Of a stretch of DNA of 64,000 bases, positions 51,234 to 61,200 are shown piece after piece. Made by a program: the position numbers and the translations under genes. Within the stretch, counting starts at the first letter, position 1. Each line of letters starts with the position of its first letter. The stretch spans positions 233,548-297,547 of the forward strand of contig NZ_JAUFPR010000004.1 in assembly GCF_030409325.1 (NCBI RefSeq), in the 5' to 3' direction. A model generated the notes under the pieces. It was not told where the DNA came from. It saw nothing but the letters and a program-made list of their open reading frames with translations, and did no database searches. Source of the stretch: Mucilaginibacter aquaedulcis (GTDB lineage Bacteria; Bacteroidota; Bacteroidia; Sphingobacteriales; Sphingobacteriaceae).

Positions 51234-52034
51234 ATGAAGAAGATATTATTGGCTTTTTGCCTTATGGCAACGTCATGCCCAGCATTTTCGCAGGAGCTGT
51301 ACGTAAATACCGAACCTGCCAGCAATATGGCTACCGGTTCCTTAGGATTACGTGTGGAGAATCAGGGCCTTTTTAAGCCAGATTATAGAAACCGCAGCAC
51401 CTTTGAGGCCATGTATGGCTTAAGCAGGAAGGTGATGGTACACGGCTCGCTGTATACCTCGAATTATTACAGCAATGGTCAGCATTTTGAAGGAGGCAGT
51501 GTATATGCCAAATACCGTTTTTTATCAATAGATACCGTTCAGAAGCATTTTCGCGGAGCGTTCTTTGCAAAGGCATCCAGCATCAATAACCCTTTGCCTA
51601 ACCAGGAAATAACATTGGAAGGTGATAATTCTGGCATTCAAAGCGGCGTGGTGTTTACCCAGCTTTTGCATAAACTGGCCATCTCTGGCTCGGCCAGCTA
51701 TTTACATGCCTTTGATAACCGCGGAGGTTATAATTTGCCTGTTTCACAAGCCCGCAATGCGGCTGCCTATACCCTTTCTGCCGGGTACTTATTATTTCCA
51801 AAAAATTACCGCGATTATCAGCAAACAAATGTAAACCTGTACGTTGAATTGCTGGGTAAAACCAACCCGGGCCATAATCAAAGCTATTTGGATGCTGCCC
51901 CTGCTATTCAGTTTATATTTAACAGCGTTTGCCGGCTCGATCTATCGTACCGCACTCCCATCTATAATGATATGCTGCGCAATAGCAAAAACATGTACCT
52001 CATCAGGCTCGAGTACAATTTTTTCAACCTATAA
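51234..52034 (+). CDS. Outer-membrane beta-barrel protein of the HMA gene set
   Basis: The 266-residue protein has a signal peptide (MKKILLAFCLMATSCPAFSQ) and an extended beta pattern with strands such as GLRVENQGLFKP, KVMVHGSLYTSNYYSN and YTLSAGYLLFPKN. The C-terminus is aromatic (MYLIRLEYNFFNL). It starts 22 bases after the HMA gene. It could be the outer-membrane part of a metal-handling set, but this is positional inference; no metal motif is visible in it. Confidence 0.8.
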   Translation: MKKILLAFCLMATSCPAFSQELYVNTEPASNMATGSLGLRVENQGLFKPDYRNRSTFEAMYGLSRKVMVHGSLYTSNYYSNGQHFEGGSVYAKYRFLSIDTVQKHFRGAFFAKASSINNPLPNQEITLEGDNSGIQSGVVFTQLLHKLAISGSASYLHAFDNRGGYNLPVSQARNAAAYTLSAGYLLFPKNYRDYQQTNVNLYVELLGKTNPGHNQSYLDAAPAIQFIFNSVCRLDLSYRTPIYNDMLRNSKNMYLIRLEYNFFNL

Positions 52035-52056
52035 ACCTCGTAACCTGAATAAAATG

Positions 52057-52090
52057 AAAAGCCCGTTCCAGATATCCGGAACGGGCTTTT
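52057..52090. terminator. Bidirectional intrinsic terminator
   Basis: AAAGCCCGTTCC pairs with GGAACGGGCTTT around a loop, followed by a T-run. It lies between the metal-type gene set and the convergent coiled-coil gene. Confidence 0.88.
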
Positions 52091-52108
52091 ATATTTTGTT
52101 AGTTTAGC

Positions 52109-53023
52109 TTATTTAAGTGAGAACCCTGTTTTTCCCATAGTGCTTCCATCTGCGTAAAGCAATACGGTATAAGTACCTTTTTGGAATGGTGGGTTAGGGT
52201 GAACCCAGTCAATGGTATACTGTACACCATCATCTTTAAAGTCGATAGATGTTTTATAGGTATACTGCAGGTCCTGACCATCAGCATTGAAAGTTCCGCC
52301 ATCGGCAGGGGTGATCAGGTTACCTGTTGGGTCAATGATACGTACATAAATATCATGCAGGCCTTTTACAGCCAATGTGTTGCTGGCTACTGTAAAGTTG
52401 ATCTTTATTTTTTTAGCCGGATTAGCGCGGGTAACATCAACTTCTTTACCGCTGCCTCTTATTTTATAGGCCACTACATTTGCATTGGCCAGCTTAATTG
52501 CCTGTGCCACCTTAACCTTGGCATCCAGATCCTGATTTTGCTTGGTGAGCGTATCGGCCTTTTTAGCCACCGTGGCGAGGTTAGTTTTTAAAGTATCCCT
52601 TTCCGTAGTGAGCGATTGATTTTGTTTTTTAAGCTCTTCAATATCAGCCGTGTATTTGGTAACAAAATACCTTAGCTGTTTCAAATCTTCCTGAGCTTTA
52701 GAAAGTTCGGCTTTAGTCAGTTTGCCTTTAGCCAGCTGGGTTCTTAATACTTTGATCTTTGCTGTTAGTGAATCATTCTTGGCTTGCATTGCTGCAGATA
52801 ATTTTGCCTTACCGGCATTTACCTGCTCAATTTGCGATTCCAGGCTATCAAGCTCGGTTTGCAGCCGTGTTTGTTCATCATGCTGATACACTATCTTAGT
52901 ATCAGATTTGTTTTTCTGCAAATACAAATACACATCAGTGCCCAATAGAGCCAATACCACCACAATGAGGAAATAAATGACGTTTGAGTTTTTCTTAGAT
53001 GGTTGACCGGATTGATTTTCCAT
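52109..53023 (-). CDS. Single-pass membrane protein with long coiled coil
   Basis: I do not recognise a family. The 304-residue protein has an N-terminal cytoplasmic part, one membrane segment (IYFLIVVVLALLGTDVYLYL, about 16-35) and a coiled coil (about 50-175) built of Leu/Lys/Glu/Asp heptads. A beta-rich C-terminal domain (about 185-304) contains GLHDIYVRIIDPTGNLI and YTVLLYADGSTMG, which resembles a secreted immunoglobulin-like fold. It is likely to sit in the periplasm as a scaffold or sensor, but nothing fixes its function. Confidence 0.8.
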   Translation of the reverse strand: MENQSGQPSKKNSNVIYFLIVVVLALLGTDVYLYLQKNKSDTKIVYQHDEQTRLQTELDSLESQIEQVNAGKAKLSAAMQAKNDSLTAKIKVLRTQLAKGKLTKAELSKAQEDLKQLRYFVTKYTADIEELKKQNQSLTTERDTLKTNLATVAKKADTLTKQNQDLDAKVKVAQAIKLANANVVAYKIRGSGKEVDVTRANPAKKIKINFTVASNTLAVKGLHDIYVRIIDPTGNLITPADGGTFNADGQDLQYTYKTSIDFKDDGVQYTIDWVHPNPPFQKGTYTVLLYADGSTMGKTGFSLK

Positions 53024-53368
53024 AGCAATTTAATGTTTAATGTTTAAATACAGTTAAAAAGCAAAGCTGTTTTAAAAATTTGCAGCTATTTAACTATCTG
53101 GTTTAATTTACAATTGTATCAATATTAAATTGACGTTACTTTTTACCTGTATTTTACAAGCTTCGGCATTTACTGTTCAACGGTTTTAAACGTTGAAACA
53201 CTAAAAATATGATTTAAAATAGAATTATTGATACTAATTTAAGCTTTACAACGGTTAAAAGTAAGCGCAATATGCTTAAATCATAATAAACCTCCAAATT
53301 TTATACTTCATGTAAAACTGCTACGTTATGAGTTTATATCTTTGCAGCTTTTAAATTAATTCTTATTG
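53024..53368. other. AT-rich divergent intergenic region
   Basis: The 345-base region carries TATCTTTG at 53337-53344, a TAnnTTTG-like box 24 bases before the next start, but no paired TTTG. Short A/T-rich hairpins are possible. I see no gene or repeat in it. Confidence 0.4.
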
Positions 53369-54931
53369 ATGCATATATTCCGCCGTTTCATATTCCTGAT
53401 CATACCCCTGTTTACAATTGTAACCGTTAACGCACAGCCTGCAGAACCATCTGCCGAGCCTGTTATTGTTAAAACGCAGCCAAAACGTGAGTTCAGGGGC
53501 GTATGGATAGCAACAGTGGTAAACATCGACTGGCCAACCAGCACCAGGTTTACTTCAGACAAGCAGAAACAGGAATTGCTGGATATATTGAACTCGCACC
53601 AGGAAACCGGCATTAATGCCGTAATGCTGCAGGTTAGGCCCGCTGCGGATGCATTCTATACCAAAAGCCGCGAACCATGGTCAAAATATTTAACCGGCAA
53701 ACAGGGGCAGGCCCCAACCCCCGCTTATGACCCGCTGGAGTTTGCCATAAACGAGGCTCATAAACGCGGAATGGAGCTTCATGCGTGGTTTAACCCCTAT
53801 CGTGCCACCTTTGACGGTAACTTCGCGGCGCTTAGTCCGCAACACATCACCAAAATAAAACCCGAATGGTTTTTCACCTATGGCGGTATCAAAACCTTTA
53901 ACCCCGGCTTGCCCGAAGTGCGCGATTATATTGTGCAGGTGATACTGGATGTGGTTGATAACTACGATATAGACGGTGTACATATGGATGATTATTTTTA
54001 TCCATACCCTATTGCCGGCCAAAAAATAAACGACGAAGAAACCTTTAAGCAATACGGCGAAGGCTATGATAATATCAAAGACTGGCGCCGCCATAACGTT
54101 GACCTGCTGATAAAAATGATTGGCGACAGCGTTCATGCCCACAACCCGGATATTAAGTTTGGGGTGAGCCCTTTCGGTATCTGGGCCAATAAGGCACAGA
54201 ATGATGAGGGCTCTGAAACCAGCGGAGGCTCGTCATACTATGAAAACTATGCCGACTCGCGCATGTGGATCAAACAAGGCTGGGTTGATTATATTAACCC
54301 GCAGCTTTACTGGCCGATAGGTAACCGCAGTGCAGATTTTGAAAAACTGCTTGATTGGTGGAGCGACAACACCTATGGCAGACACTTATACATTGGGCAG
54401 GCTGCATACCGCATAAATGAGCGCAAAACGCTGGCCTTTAAAAACCCAACACAACTGCCTAACCAGGTTACCATGATACGCGACAACCCAAGGGTGCAGG
54501 GCAGTGTTTATTTCAGCTCCAACTCGCTTACCAACAATCCGCTTGGTTTTACCGATTCGTTGCGCCAAAATTATTACCGTTACCCGGCCCTGCCTCCGGT
54601 TATGCTTTGGCTTGATTCTATCGCGCCAAACGTTCCGCGTGAGCTGACTGCCAAATCGGTACAGAGCCATGTGCAGTTAAAATGGGTAGCACCTACATTG
54701 GCTAAGGATGAGCAGGCTGTATACGGTTATGTGATATACCGTTTTGACGATGGCGATAAGATCAATATCGACGATCCTAAAAACATTCTGCGTATCCAGT
54801 ACAACACTAACCTTGGTTTTGAGGATACTACCGTTCAGAAAGGCAAAACCTACTTATATGTAATAACCGCGATAGACAGGCTTAAAAATGAAAGCGACCG
54901 CTCCCCAACCATTGCGGTCACGGTACGCTGA
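53369..54931 (+). CDS. Glycoside hydrolase-like protein of the GHL10/DUF187 type
   Basis: The 520-residue protein has a signal peptide (MHIFRRFIFLIIPLFTIVTV). A TIM-barrel-like region starts with FRGVWIATVVNIDWPTS and continues with GMELHAWFNPYRA, VHMDDYFYPYPI and WVDYINPQLYWPIG, the DUF187/GHL10 pattern. The C-terminal domain (about 420-520) is a fibronectin-like beta sandwich. Such proteins act on cell-wall or polysaccharide material in the periplasm or outside. The ATG at 53369 is preceded by a TTG at 53366 that is less likely. Confidence 0.92.
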   Translation: MHIFRRFIFLIIPLFTIVTVNAQPAEPSAEPVIVKTQPKREFRGVWIATVVNIDWPTSTRFTSDKQKQELLDILNSHQETGINAVMLQVRPAADAFYTKSREPWSKYLTGKQGQAPTPAYDPLEFAINEAHKRGMELHAWFNPYRATFDGNFAALSPQHITKIKPEWFFTYGGIKTFNPGLPEVRDYIVQVILDVVDNYDIDGVHMDDYFYPYPIAGQKINDEETFKQYGEGYDNIKDWRRHNVDLLIKMIGDSVHAHNPDIKFGVSPFGIWANKAQNDEGSETSGGSSYYENYADSRMWIKQGWVDYINPQLYWPIGNRSADFEKLLDWWSDNTYGRHLYIGQAAYRINERKTLAFKNPTQLPNQVTMIRDNPRVQGSVYFSSNSLTNNPLGFTDSLRQNYYRYPALPPVMLWLDSIAPNVPRELTAKSVQSHVQLKWVAPTLAKDEQAVYGYVIYRFDDGDKINIDDPKNILRIQYNTNLGFEDTTVQKGKTYLYVITAIDRLKNESDRSPTIAVTVR

Positions 54932-54941
54932 TGAACTTTGG

Positions 54942-55691
54942 TTAGCTGTTCATTACCGAACCGCAGTTAATATCAATGGTTTGCCCTGTTATTGATCGTT
55001 GGCTTAGCAGGTAGGCCACCAGCCCGGCTATTTCTTCGGGTTGGCTCATGCGCCTGAGCGGAACGCTTTGCATGGCTATTTCGTAAAATTCTTGCTTGCT
55101 GATGCCTATGCCATCGGCAATACCCTGCAATCCATCCTGCGACATTTCCGTATCAACCCAACCGGGGCAAATGGCATTTACCAGTATATTTTCCGGAGCA
55201 AACTGTACCGCCCACGAACGCATTAAACCCAGTAAACCAGCTTTAGATGCACAATAGGCCGAATAGTTGGCAACCCCTAAACGTGCCAATACCGATGAAG
55301 TGATCAGGATATGTTTTTCTCCCGATGATCTTTGCAGCGCGGCCAAAAAGGTATTAACAAAATTATAAGTACCTGTAAGGTTAGTCCCAATAATATCGTC
55401 CCAGCGATCTTCATTGCCCCAATAGTTTTCACCGCCAATGCCAGAGTTGGCTATCAATCCGTTCAGGGCAGTATCACCCAATTGCTGATATGCATTGGCA
55501 AGGCTCTCCTTATCTTTTATATCGGCAACCAACAGGCTATGTCCACTCCCTGGTAAACCCGCCAGGGTTTCTTTCAATTTTGCCTTGGTACGCCCCAGTA
55601 AAATACAGGTATTACCATCCTGGGCCAGTTTCTGAGTAATGGCTTTGCCTATGCCGCTTCCGGCACCGCTTATGATATAGATATTGGTCAT
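54942..55691 (-). CDS. Short-chain dehydrogenase/reductase
   Basis: The 249-residue enzyme has the Rossmann motif ISGAGSGIGKAI, the ADIKD segment after strand 3, NSGIG (the NNAG position), and the catalytic set Ser in ITSSVLARLG and Tyr-Lys in YSAYCASKAG. The C-terminal AICPGWVDTEM matches the family. The substrate is unknown; candidates range from ketones to pterins, and the distance from the pterin genes at 2 kb gives no support for the latter. The DUF1835 gene stops three bases beyond the start codon on the same strand, so the two are probably cotranscribed. Confidence 0.92.
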   Translation of the reverse strand: MTNIYIISGAGSGIGKAITQKLAQDGNTCILLGRTKAKLKETLAGLPGSGHSLLVADIKDKESLANAYQQLGDTALNGLIANSGIGGENYWGNEDRWDDIIGTNLTGTYNFVNTFLAALQRSSGEKHILITSSVLARLGVANYSAYCASKAGLLGLMRSWAVQFAPENILVNAICPGWVDTEMSQDGLQGIADGIGISKQEFYEIAMQSVPLRRMSQPEEIAGLVAYLLSQRSITGQTIDINCGSVMNS

Positions 55692-55694
55692 AAG

Positions 55695-56483
55695 TTATAT
55701 TTCAATAAGTTTCTTTTGTTGCAGCTTATCCAGATAAATATCCACCTCCGAATCGCCCATACCAAATATGGATTCTGTTTCCCAGAACGCTGCGAATATT
55801 GCCGGGCGGGTTTTGATGCCGCTGTTATAGATATCAAGCAACTTTTGCTCTACATAGTTTAAGCCGGCCTCATTGGTTTGCAGACGTTTCAGGTGAGCCT
55901 GCAAAGCTGGTTTAAGTAAAGGTACCCCACCCCAGAAAGAGTTATCATCTATCCATTTTTGCAGTTCGGCGGCATCGCCGTTGATGTATAGTTTCCAGGC
56001 CTCGTCTGCCAGTTCAAACTCCCATTCATTCAGGCGTTCGCGGGCATCGTATAGTTCCTCAAACTGTTCGCCGTTGAGTTCGCCCAGGCCCTTGGCATTT
56101 GCAAACTGTACGCAATCGGCCAGGCAAATGAGGTAAATGGCCGGTGCCGACATATCAGTTTTGTGGCTCAGCATCTGCAGTACACCCAGCAGGTTCACCT
56201 GGCAATGCAGATCAAACTCAAACCAAAGGTTTATTTCGGTATAGGTACTGTTCAGCTTTCCCAGCTCATCTATTACCTTATGCTGATAGCTGTCAGCATC
56301 CTCCTTAAAGGTTTCGGTTATCCATTTTTTGCGGGCGTTCCAGAAACTGCCCGACAGCATATTTTCCTGTAGCGGGCCTTCAGAAAGCACCTCGCGCCAT
56401 ATCATTACATCCCCGTCTAAACCGGTTTGGTTAAAGCCGTCCAGGGCGGCATCACCATTTAAAATATGCAATATGTTTTCCAT
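55695..56483 (-). CDS. DUF1835 domain protein
   Basis: The 262-residue protein has the DUF1835 start HILNGDAALDGFNQTGLDGDVMIWREVLSEGPL (N-terminal strand and loop) and a C-terminal helical region typical of the companion DUF3658. No catalytic motif is evident. Its role is unknown. Its stop lies three bases before the start of the SDR gene at 54942-55691, same strand, so they are probably one transcript. Confidence 0.88.
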   Translation of the reverse strand: MENILHILNGDAALDGFNQTGLDGDVMIWREVLSEGPLQENMLSGSFWNARKKWITETFKEDADSYQHKVIDELGKLNSTYTEINLWFEFDLHCQVNLLGVLQMLSHKTDMSAPAIYLICLADCVQFANAKGLGELNGEQFEELYDARERLNEWEFELADEAWKLYINGDAAELQKWIDDNSFWGGVPLLKPALQAHLKRLQTNEAGLNYVEQKLLDIYNSGIKTRPAIFAAFWETESIFGMGDSEVDIYLDKLQQKKLIEI

Positions 56484-56872
56484 CGGACTTAAAAATTACA
56501 ACAGCAAAGCAACGGGTTTAATTGTTGAATGAATATCAATTGTGAAAATAAATTTCATCAACATTTTTTACCGATCTCTTTTAAATACCAACTTCTTAAA
56601 ATTTTATTTTATCAAAAAACGGTTTCATAATTATTGAAAAAACGACCATAATTTGGCTAAAAACTCTAAAATCGACCAAAAATTGCTGGTTTTAACTCGT
56701 TTTGACGTGCTTTTTTTGCTTTAAAAAGTTATAACCAACTGATATTGAGTATATTTTTAAAAATACACCCAATCTCCACTGTTTTAAAGCTTAACAAAAC
56801 AGCCCGGCTTTCTCGCAAAAAAGAGCCGGGCTGTTAGCCACATAAAGATACGAAAATTCGCTCTGTTTTTCC
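56484..56872. other. Intergenic region with a terminator
   Basis: The 389-base AT-rich region has one clear element, a terminator at 56798-56835. The rest, including an A/T-rich stretch at 56580-56760, shows no gene or repeat I can support. Confidence 0.5.
56798..56835 (-). terminator. Intrinsic terminator of the carboxypeptidase-regulatory-like gene
   Basis: AACAGCCCGGCT and its complement enclose a 14-nt loop. On the minus strand the stem is followed by TTTTG, after the stop at 56873. Confidence 0.8.
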
Positions 56873-57610
56873 TTATTTGGTTTTAGTGGGTGTATCGTTC
56901 CTGAATTTCTGACTACTGGCTTTGATATAAAGCCTGATGTCATAATCGGTCATTTTTTTGAGCGCATTTATGCCGGGGCGATACCTGTCCATAAAATTCA
57001 GGAGCGAATCCTCTTTTAGCCCGGTAAGCTCAGTTACAAGGTCATCGCCGAAACGACTATCGATATAGCGGTTCTGTTCATCCCTGATCAGTATTTTTTT
57101 AAACTTATACTCCCGGGTGTGCTTATAGGCTATAGCCCTGATTAGTTGCGAAGGCACAATGGTAACCCCGGCTACAGGAATGGGGCCCGGGCTCGCAGCC
57201 ACCACTACAATGTCCTTAAATTTGGGTGCCGACGCGTTAAACTCCTTCGCAAACATTTTGCGGTTGTTCAGGGAGTCTTTTACCCTGTCGCGCTTGCCGG
57301 TTACATGCACCTCGTTCAGCTCAATAACGGTTTCCTGCAGTGTTATTATTAAGTTTTTGCTTACCGATGCATCAACAGGCAGCACATAGGGTTTGTAGCC
57401 CTGCATCTGAACCCGGATAGTATCTCTTGTATTATAGGCCTTAATCGTGAATTCGCCCTGCAAACCGCTGATGGTAGCCGCCTTTGCCGAAGTGATCCAC
57501 GCCCCGCTGATCCGCTGCCCGGTTCGGCCATCAGTAACTATGCCGCTGATGGTTTGCGCCATGATATTCAGGCTTGTACCGATAAAAAGCAGGAGCAACA
57601 GGTAACGCAT
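56873..57610 (-). CDS. Secreted protein with carboxypeptidase-regulatory-like domain
   Basis: The 245-residue protein has a signal peptide (MRYLLLLLFIGTSLNIMAQ) followed by a CarboxypepD_reg-like beta sandwich (about 20-100), with TISGIVTDGRTGQRISGA at its start and the TonB-receptor-like LNEVHVTGKR just after. The C-terminal half has no known motif. Such domains are often found ahead of SusC-like receptors; here the receptor part is absent, so it may be a stand-alone surface protein. A terminator follows it. Confidence 0.8.
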   Translation of the reverse strand: MRYLLLLLFIGTSLNIMAQTISGIVTDGRTGQRISGAWITSAKAATISGLQGEFTIKAYNTRDTIRVQMQGYKPYVLPVDASVSKNLIITLQETVIELNEVHVTGKRDRVKDSLNNRKMFAKEFNASAPKFKDIVVVAASPGPIPVAGVTIVPSQLIRAIAYKHTREYKFKKILIRDEQNRYIDSRFGDDLVTELTGLKEDSLLNFMDRYRPGINALKKMTDYDIRLYIKASSQKFRNDTPTKTK

Positions 57611-57701
57611 AGGTTTGAATTGACTTTCAGATCATTACAAACATAGGTTGCGGGTGTGGTTTATAAAATTGGTTTAACGTTTTTTAACGCATTGGCATAA
57701 T

Positions 57702-57804
57702 TTTGTCTGAACCAGGATTGAACAGATTTATCGGATTAAAGGATTTTACTTAAGTTTATATAATCCCGGCAATCCCAAAATCTCATAAATCGTGGTTCAG
57801 ACAA
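57702..57804. repeat. Inverted pair of a dispersed repeat
   Basis: TTTGTCTGAACCAGGATT at 57702-57719 and, inverted, AATCGTGGTTCAGACAAA at 57787-57804 bracket about 67 bases. Other copies are at 13452-13470 and 61867-61912, so this is a family repeated across the window. Confidence 0.7.
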
Positions 57805-57881
57805 ATCCGCGGTTACTCACTACACCGTAATCACCAATATGGGATGCTTTCACGAATCATTGTTCTACAGCCACTTTTTTC

Positions 57882-57996
57882 CTCCCCTCTTGAGAAGGGG
57901 GACGGTGGAGAGTGCGGTGGCAGGGGTGTGTTATTCCCGCGTAAAAAACACACCCCTCCGCCCCTCTCGAGAGGGGAATCGCACGGGCCTGGCTTT
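57882..57996 (+). repeat. REP-like structured element, copy 1
   Basis: The 115-bp unit has three nested hairpins: CCCCTCTTGAG/GGGG at its start, GGGGTGTGT with ACACACCCC around TTATTCCCGC, and the palindrome CCCCTCTCGAGAGGGG. It ends with TCGCACGGGCCTGG. Copy 2 is at 58043-58156. Confidence 0.8.
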
Positions 57997-58042
57997 TTAC
58001 TTAAGAGCGGGTCAGCCTGACACACCCACCTATATTATTTTT

Positions 58043-58156
58043 CTCCCCTCTTGAGAGGGGTGCGCTGGAGAGTGCGGCTGCAGGTGTGTGTTATTCCCGC
58101 ATAAAAGACACACCCCTCCACCCCTCTCGAGAGGGGAATCGCACAGGCCTGGCTTT
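58043..58156 (+). repeat. REP-like structured element, copy 2
   Basis: The 114-bp unit is nearly identical to copy 1 along its whole length, with about ten substitutions and one indel. The two copies are direct repeats with a 160-bp offset. Confidence 0.8.
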
Positions 58157-58190
58157 AAGTTTAATGGAGATTAAGCAGGCTTTTTAAAGC

Positions 58191-58209
58191 CCTCTCCCTT
58201 GGAGAGGGT
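58191..58209. repeat. Small inverted repeat
   Basis: CCCTCTCC and GGAGAGGG enclose three bases. It is part of the repeat-rich gap and shares words with the element at 38491-38641. Confidence 0.6.
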
Positions 58210-58226
58210 TGGGTGAGGTCCCCCAC

Positions 58227-58255
58227 AAAAAAAGCCCCGCTTTGCAGCGGAGCTT
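58227..58255 (-). terminator. Intrinsic terminator of nrdJ
   Basis: On the minus strand the stem GCTCCGCT/AGCGGGGC (one G-U pair) is followed by seven T residues, about 40 bases after the nrdJ stop. Confidence 0.85.
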
Positions 58256-58294
58256 ACACATTAAACTATTTATAACTGAACAAAAACTTGCAGA

Positions 58295-61200
58295 TCAGGA
58301 GCAGCCCATAGAGTTGCCACAGTTAAGGCATTTGTAGCAGGTGCCCGAACGTACCGTGGTGTGGCCGCATACGTTACAGCTTGGGGCATCGCTTTGTACG
58401 CCCATACTCACATCAAACGATAAACCCTGACGTTTGCCGGTACCATAGCTATCTGTTTCGGCAGGCTTGTTGACGGGCGCGTACACGTTGCTTTCGTCGG
58501 TATTAAAATCTTCGTCGCCCATTTGGGGGTTCCCCAGTACACCGTTTTTGTCGGTGATAATGTGCACCAGGTCGGTACGGTTCTGGTATTCGTAGCCCAG
58601 CATCCGGAATATGTAATCAATAATACTGGTGGCGCTTTTGATATTGGCATGCCCGGCTACCATACCGGCAGGTTCAAAGCGGGTAAAGGTGAATTTCTCC
58701 ACATACTCTTCCAGAGGAACGCCATATTGCAAGCCAACCGAAACGGCTATGGCAAAGCAGTTCATGAGCGAGCGGAAGGTTGCGCCCTCCTTGTGCATAT
58801 CCACAAATATTTCGCCCAGGGTACCATCCTCATATTCGCCGGTGCGTACAAAAACGGTTTGCCCGTCGATACTGGCTTTTTGGGTAAAGCCACGGCGCTT
58901 AAATGGCAGGCTCTTTTTTTGAACCACGCGCGATAGCTGGCGCATGAAGTGGGTATCTTTCGATTTTTCCATAATGGCCATAGCGGCTTCCAGCACCTGT
59001 TCGGGGGTGAGGTCGCTCAGCCTTACGTTGGCAGCCTCGCCCAGTACTTCTTCTACGGTATCCAGCTTTTCGTCGGCTTCTTCCTTCGCGTCTGATTTGG
59101 TTGATAGCGGCTGACTTAGCTTACAGCCATCACGGTAAAGCGCGTTGGCCTTTAAGCCCAACGCCCATGACAGCTCGTAGCAATCTTTAATTTCATCAAC
59201 GGTGGCCTCATTAGGCAGGTTAATAGTTTTTGATATAGCCCCGGAAAGGAAAGGCTGCGCGGCGCTCATCATTTTAATGTGGCCATGAGCATGTATATAA
59301 CGCTCGCCTTTGGCACCGCATTTATTGGCGCAATCAAATATAGGGTAGTGCGCTTCCTTTAAATAAGGTGCACCCTCAATGGTCATGGTTCCGCAGATGT
59401 ACTCGTTGGCCTCAGCAATTTGTTTTTTGCTGAAACCTAATGCACGCAGTACGTTAAAATCAGGCGCATTATATTGTTCAGGCGTAATTCCCAGGCGTTT
59501 CAAACACTCCTCACCTAACGACCATATATTGAACGCAAAGCTGATCTCAAAGGCTGATACCAGTCCTTTATCCAGTTTTTCCAGTTCATCATCAGTAAAA
59601 CCTTTGGCCTTTAAGCTATCCGTATTAATATGCGGCGCACCTTTCAAACTGGCAGCACCTTTGGCGTAATTTACAATGGCAGTAACCTCATGCTCGCGGT
59701 AACCCAGGTTGCGCAGTGCTTCGGGAACGGCCTGGTTAATGATTTTGAAGTAGCCACCGCCTGATAGTTTTTTAAATTTCACCAAGGCAAAATCAGGCTC
59801 AATACCGGTAGTATCGCAATCCATCACCAAACCAATGGTGCCGGTTGGGGCAATAACGGTAGTTTGCGCATTGCGATAGCCGTATTTCTCGCCCATTTCA
59901 ACAGCCTTATCCCAGGCATTGCAGGCGGCAGAAAGCAAATAATCCGGGCAGTGCTGCGGGTTGATACCCGGGGGAGCTATCTCTAAATTTTCAAAGTTTT
60001 CGGTGGAGTTATAGGCAGCATAACGGTGGTTGCGCATTACACGCAACATGTGCTGCTTGTTATCATTGTACTTGCGGAAGGTACCCAGCTCGCGGGCCAT
60101 CTCGGCCGATGTGGCATAGGCCGTACCGGTCATGATGGCTGTGATAGCACCGCCAATGGCACGGGCCTTATCGCTATCATAAGGGATACCATTCACCATT
60201 AATGCCGAACCCAAATTGGCATAGCCTAAACCAAGGGTGCGGTAATCGTATGATAATTGAGCAACTTCTTTGGATGGGAACTGCGCCATGAGTACGGATA
60301 TTTCCAGAACAATAGTCCACATGCGGCAGGTATGCTCAAAGCCCTTTACATCAAACACGCGGGTTTGCGGATCAAAGAAATGCGCCAGATTAACCGATGC
60401 CAGGTTACAAGCTGTATTATCCAGGAACATATACTCCGAACATGGGTTGGAGGCATTGATACGGCCACCCTCGGGGCAGGTATGCCACTCATTAATAGTA
60501 GTATCAAACTGTACACCCGGATCGGCACAAGCCCAGGCCGCAAAAGCTATATCATCCCACAGTTTTTGTGAGGGGATGGTTTTTGTGGTTTTACCGGTGA
60601 TACGGCTGGTTAAATCCCAGGGCGAACCACCTTTAAGGGCATGGAAAAAGCTGTTGGGAATACGCACTGAGTTGTTGGAGTTTTGACCAGATACCGTACG
60701 GTAGGCTTCGCCCTCATAATCTGACGAATATCCCGCGGCGATAAGCGCGGCCACCTTTTTTTCTTCCTCAACCTTCCAGTTCACAAAACCCTCAATTTCG
60801 GGGTGATCAAGATCAAGGCAAACCATTTTGGCCGCCCGGCGGGTAGTACCGCCAGATTTAATGGCCCCGGCTGCCCTATCGCCAATTTTCAGGAACGACA
60901 TGAGGCCCGACGAATAGCCGCCGCCTGCCAGTTTCTCTGTTTCGCCCCGTATTTTGGAAAAATTGGTACCCACACCCGATCCGTATTTAAAGATGCGGGC
61001 CTCCCGCACCCAAAGGTCCATGATGCCGCCCTCGTTCACCAGGTCGTCATCAACCGAAAGGATGAAACAGGCATGAGGCTGCGGGCGCTCATAGGCCGAG
61101 GTTGATTTGCTTAATTCTTCGGTAACGGGGTCCACAAAATAGTGCCCCTGCGGCTTGCCGGTAATATTGTATGAGGTATGCAACCCGGTATTGAACCACT

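Larger units (their letters stand above)
57611..58294. other. Repeat-rich intergenic region before nrdJ
   Basis: This 684-base region without genes contains an inverted pair of the TTTGTCTGAACCACGATT repeat (57702-57720 and 57786-57804), two tandem REP-like units (57882-57996 and 58043-58156), a small hairpin at 58191-58209 and the nrdJ terminator. Confidence 0.75.

Noticed and set aside
57611..58294. CRISPR array
   Set aside because: The repeats are two 115-bp units with self-complementary parts, not short regularly spaced repeats with unique spacers, and no cas genes are nearby.
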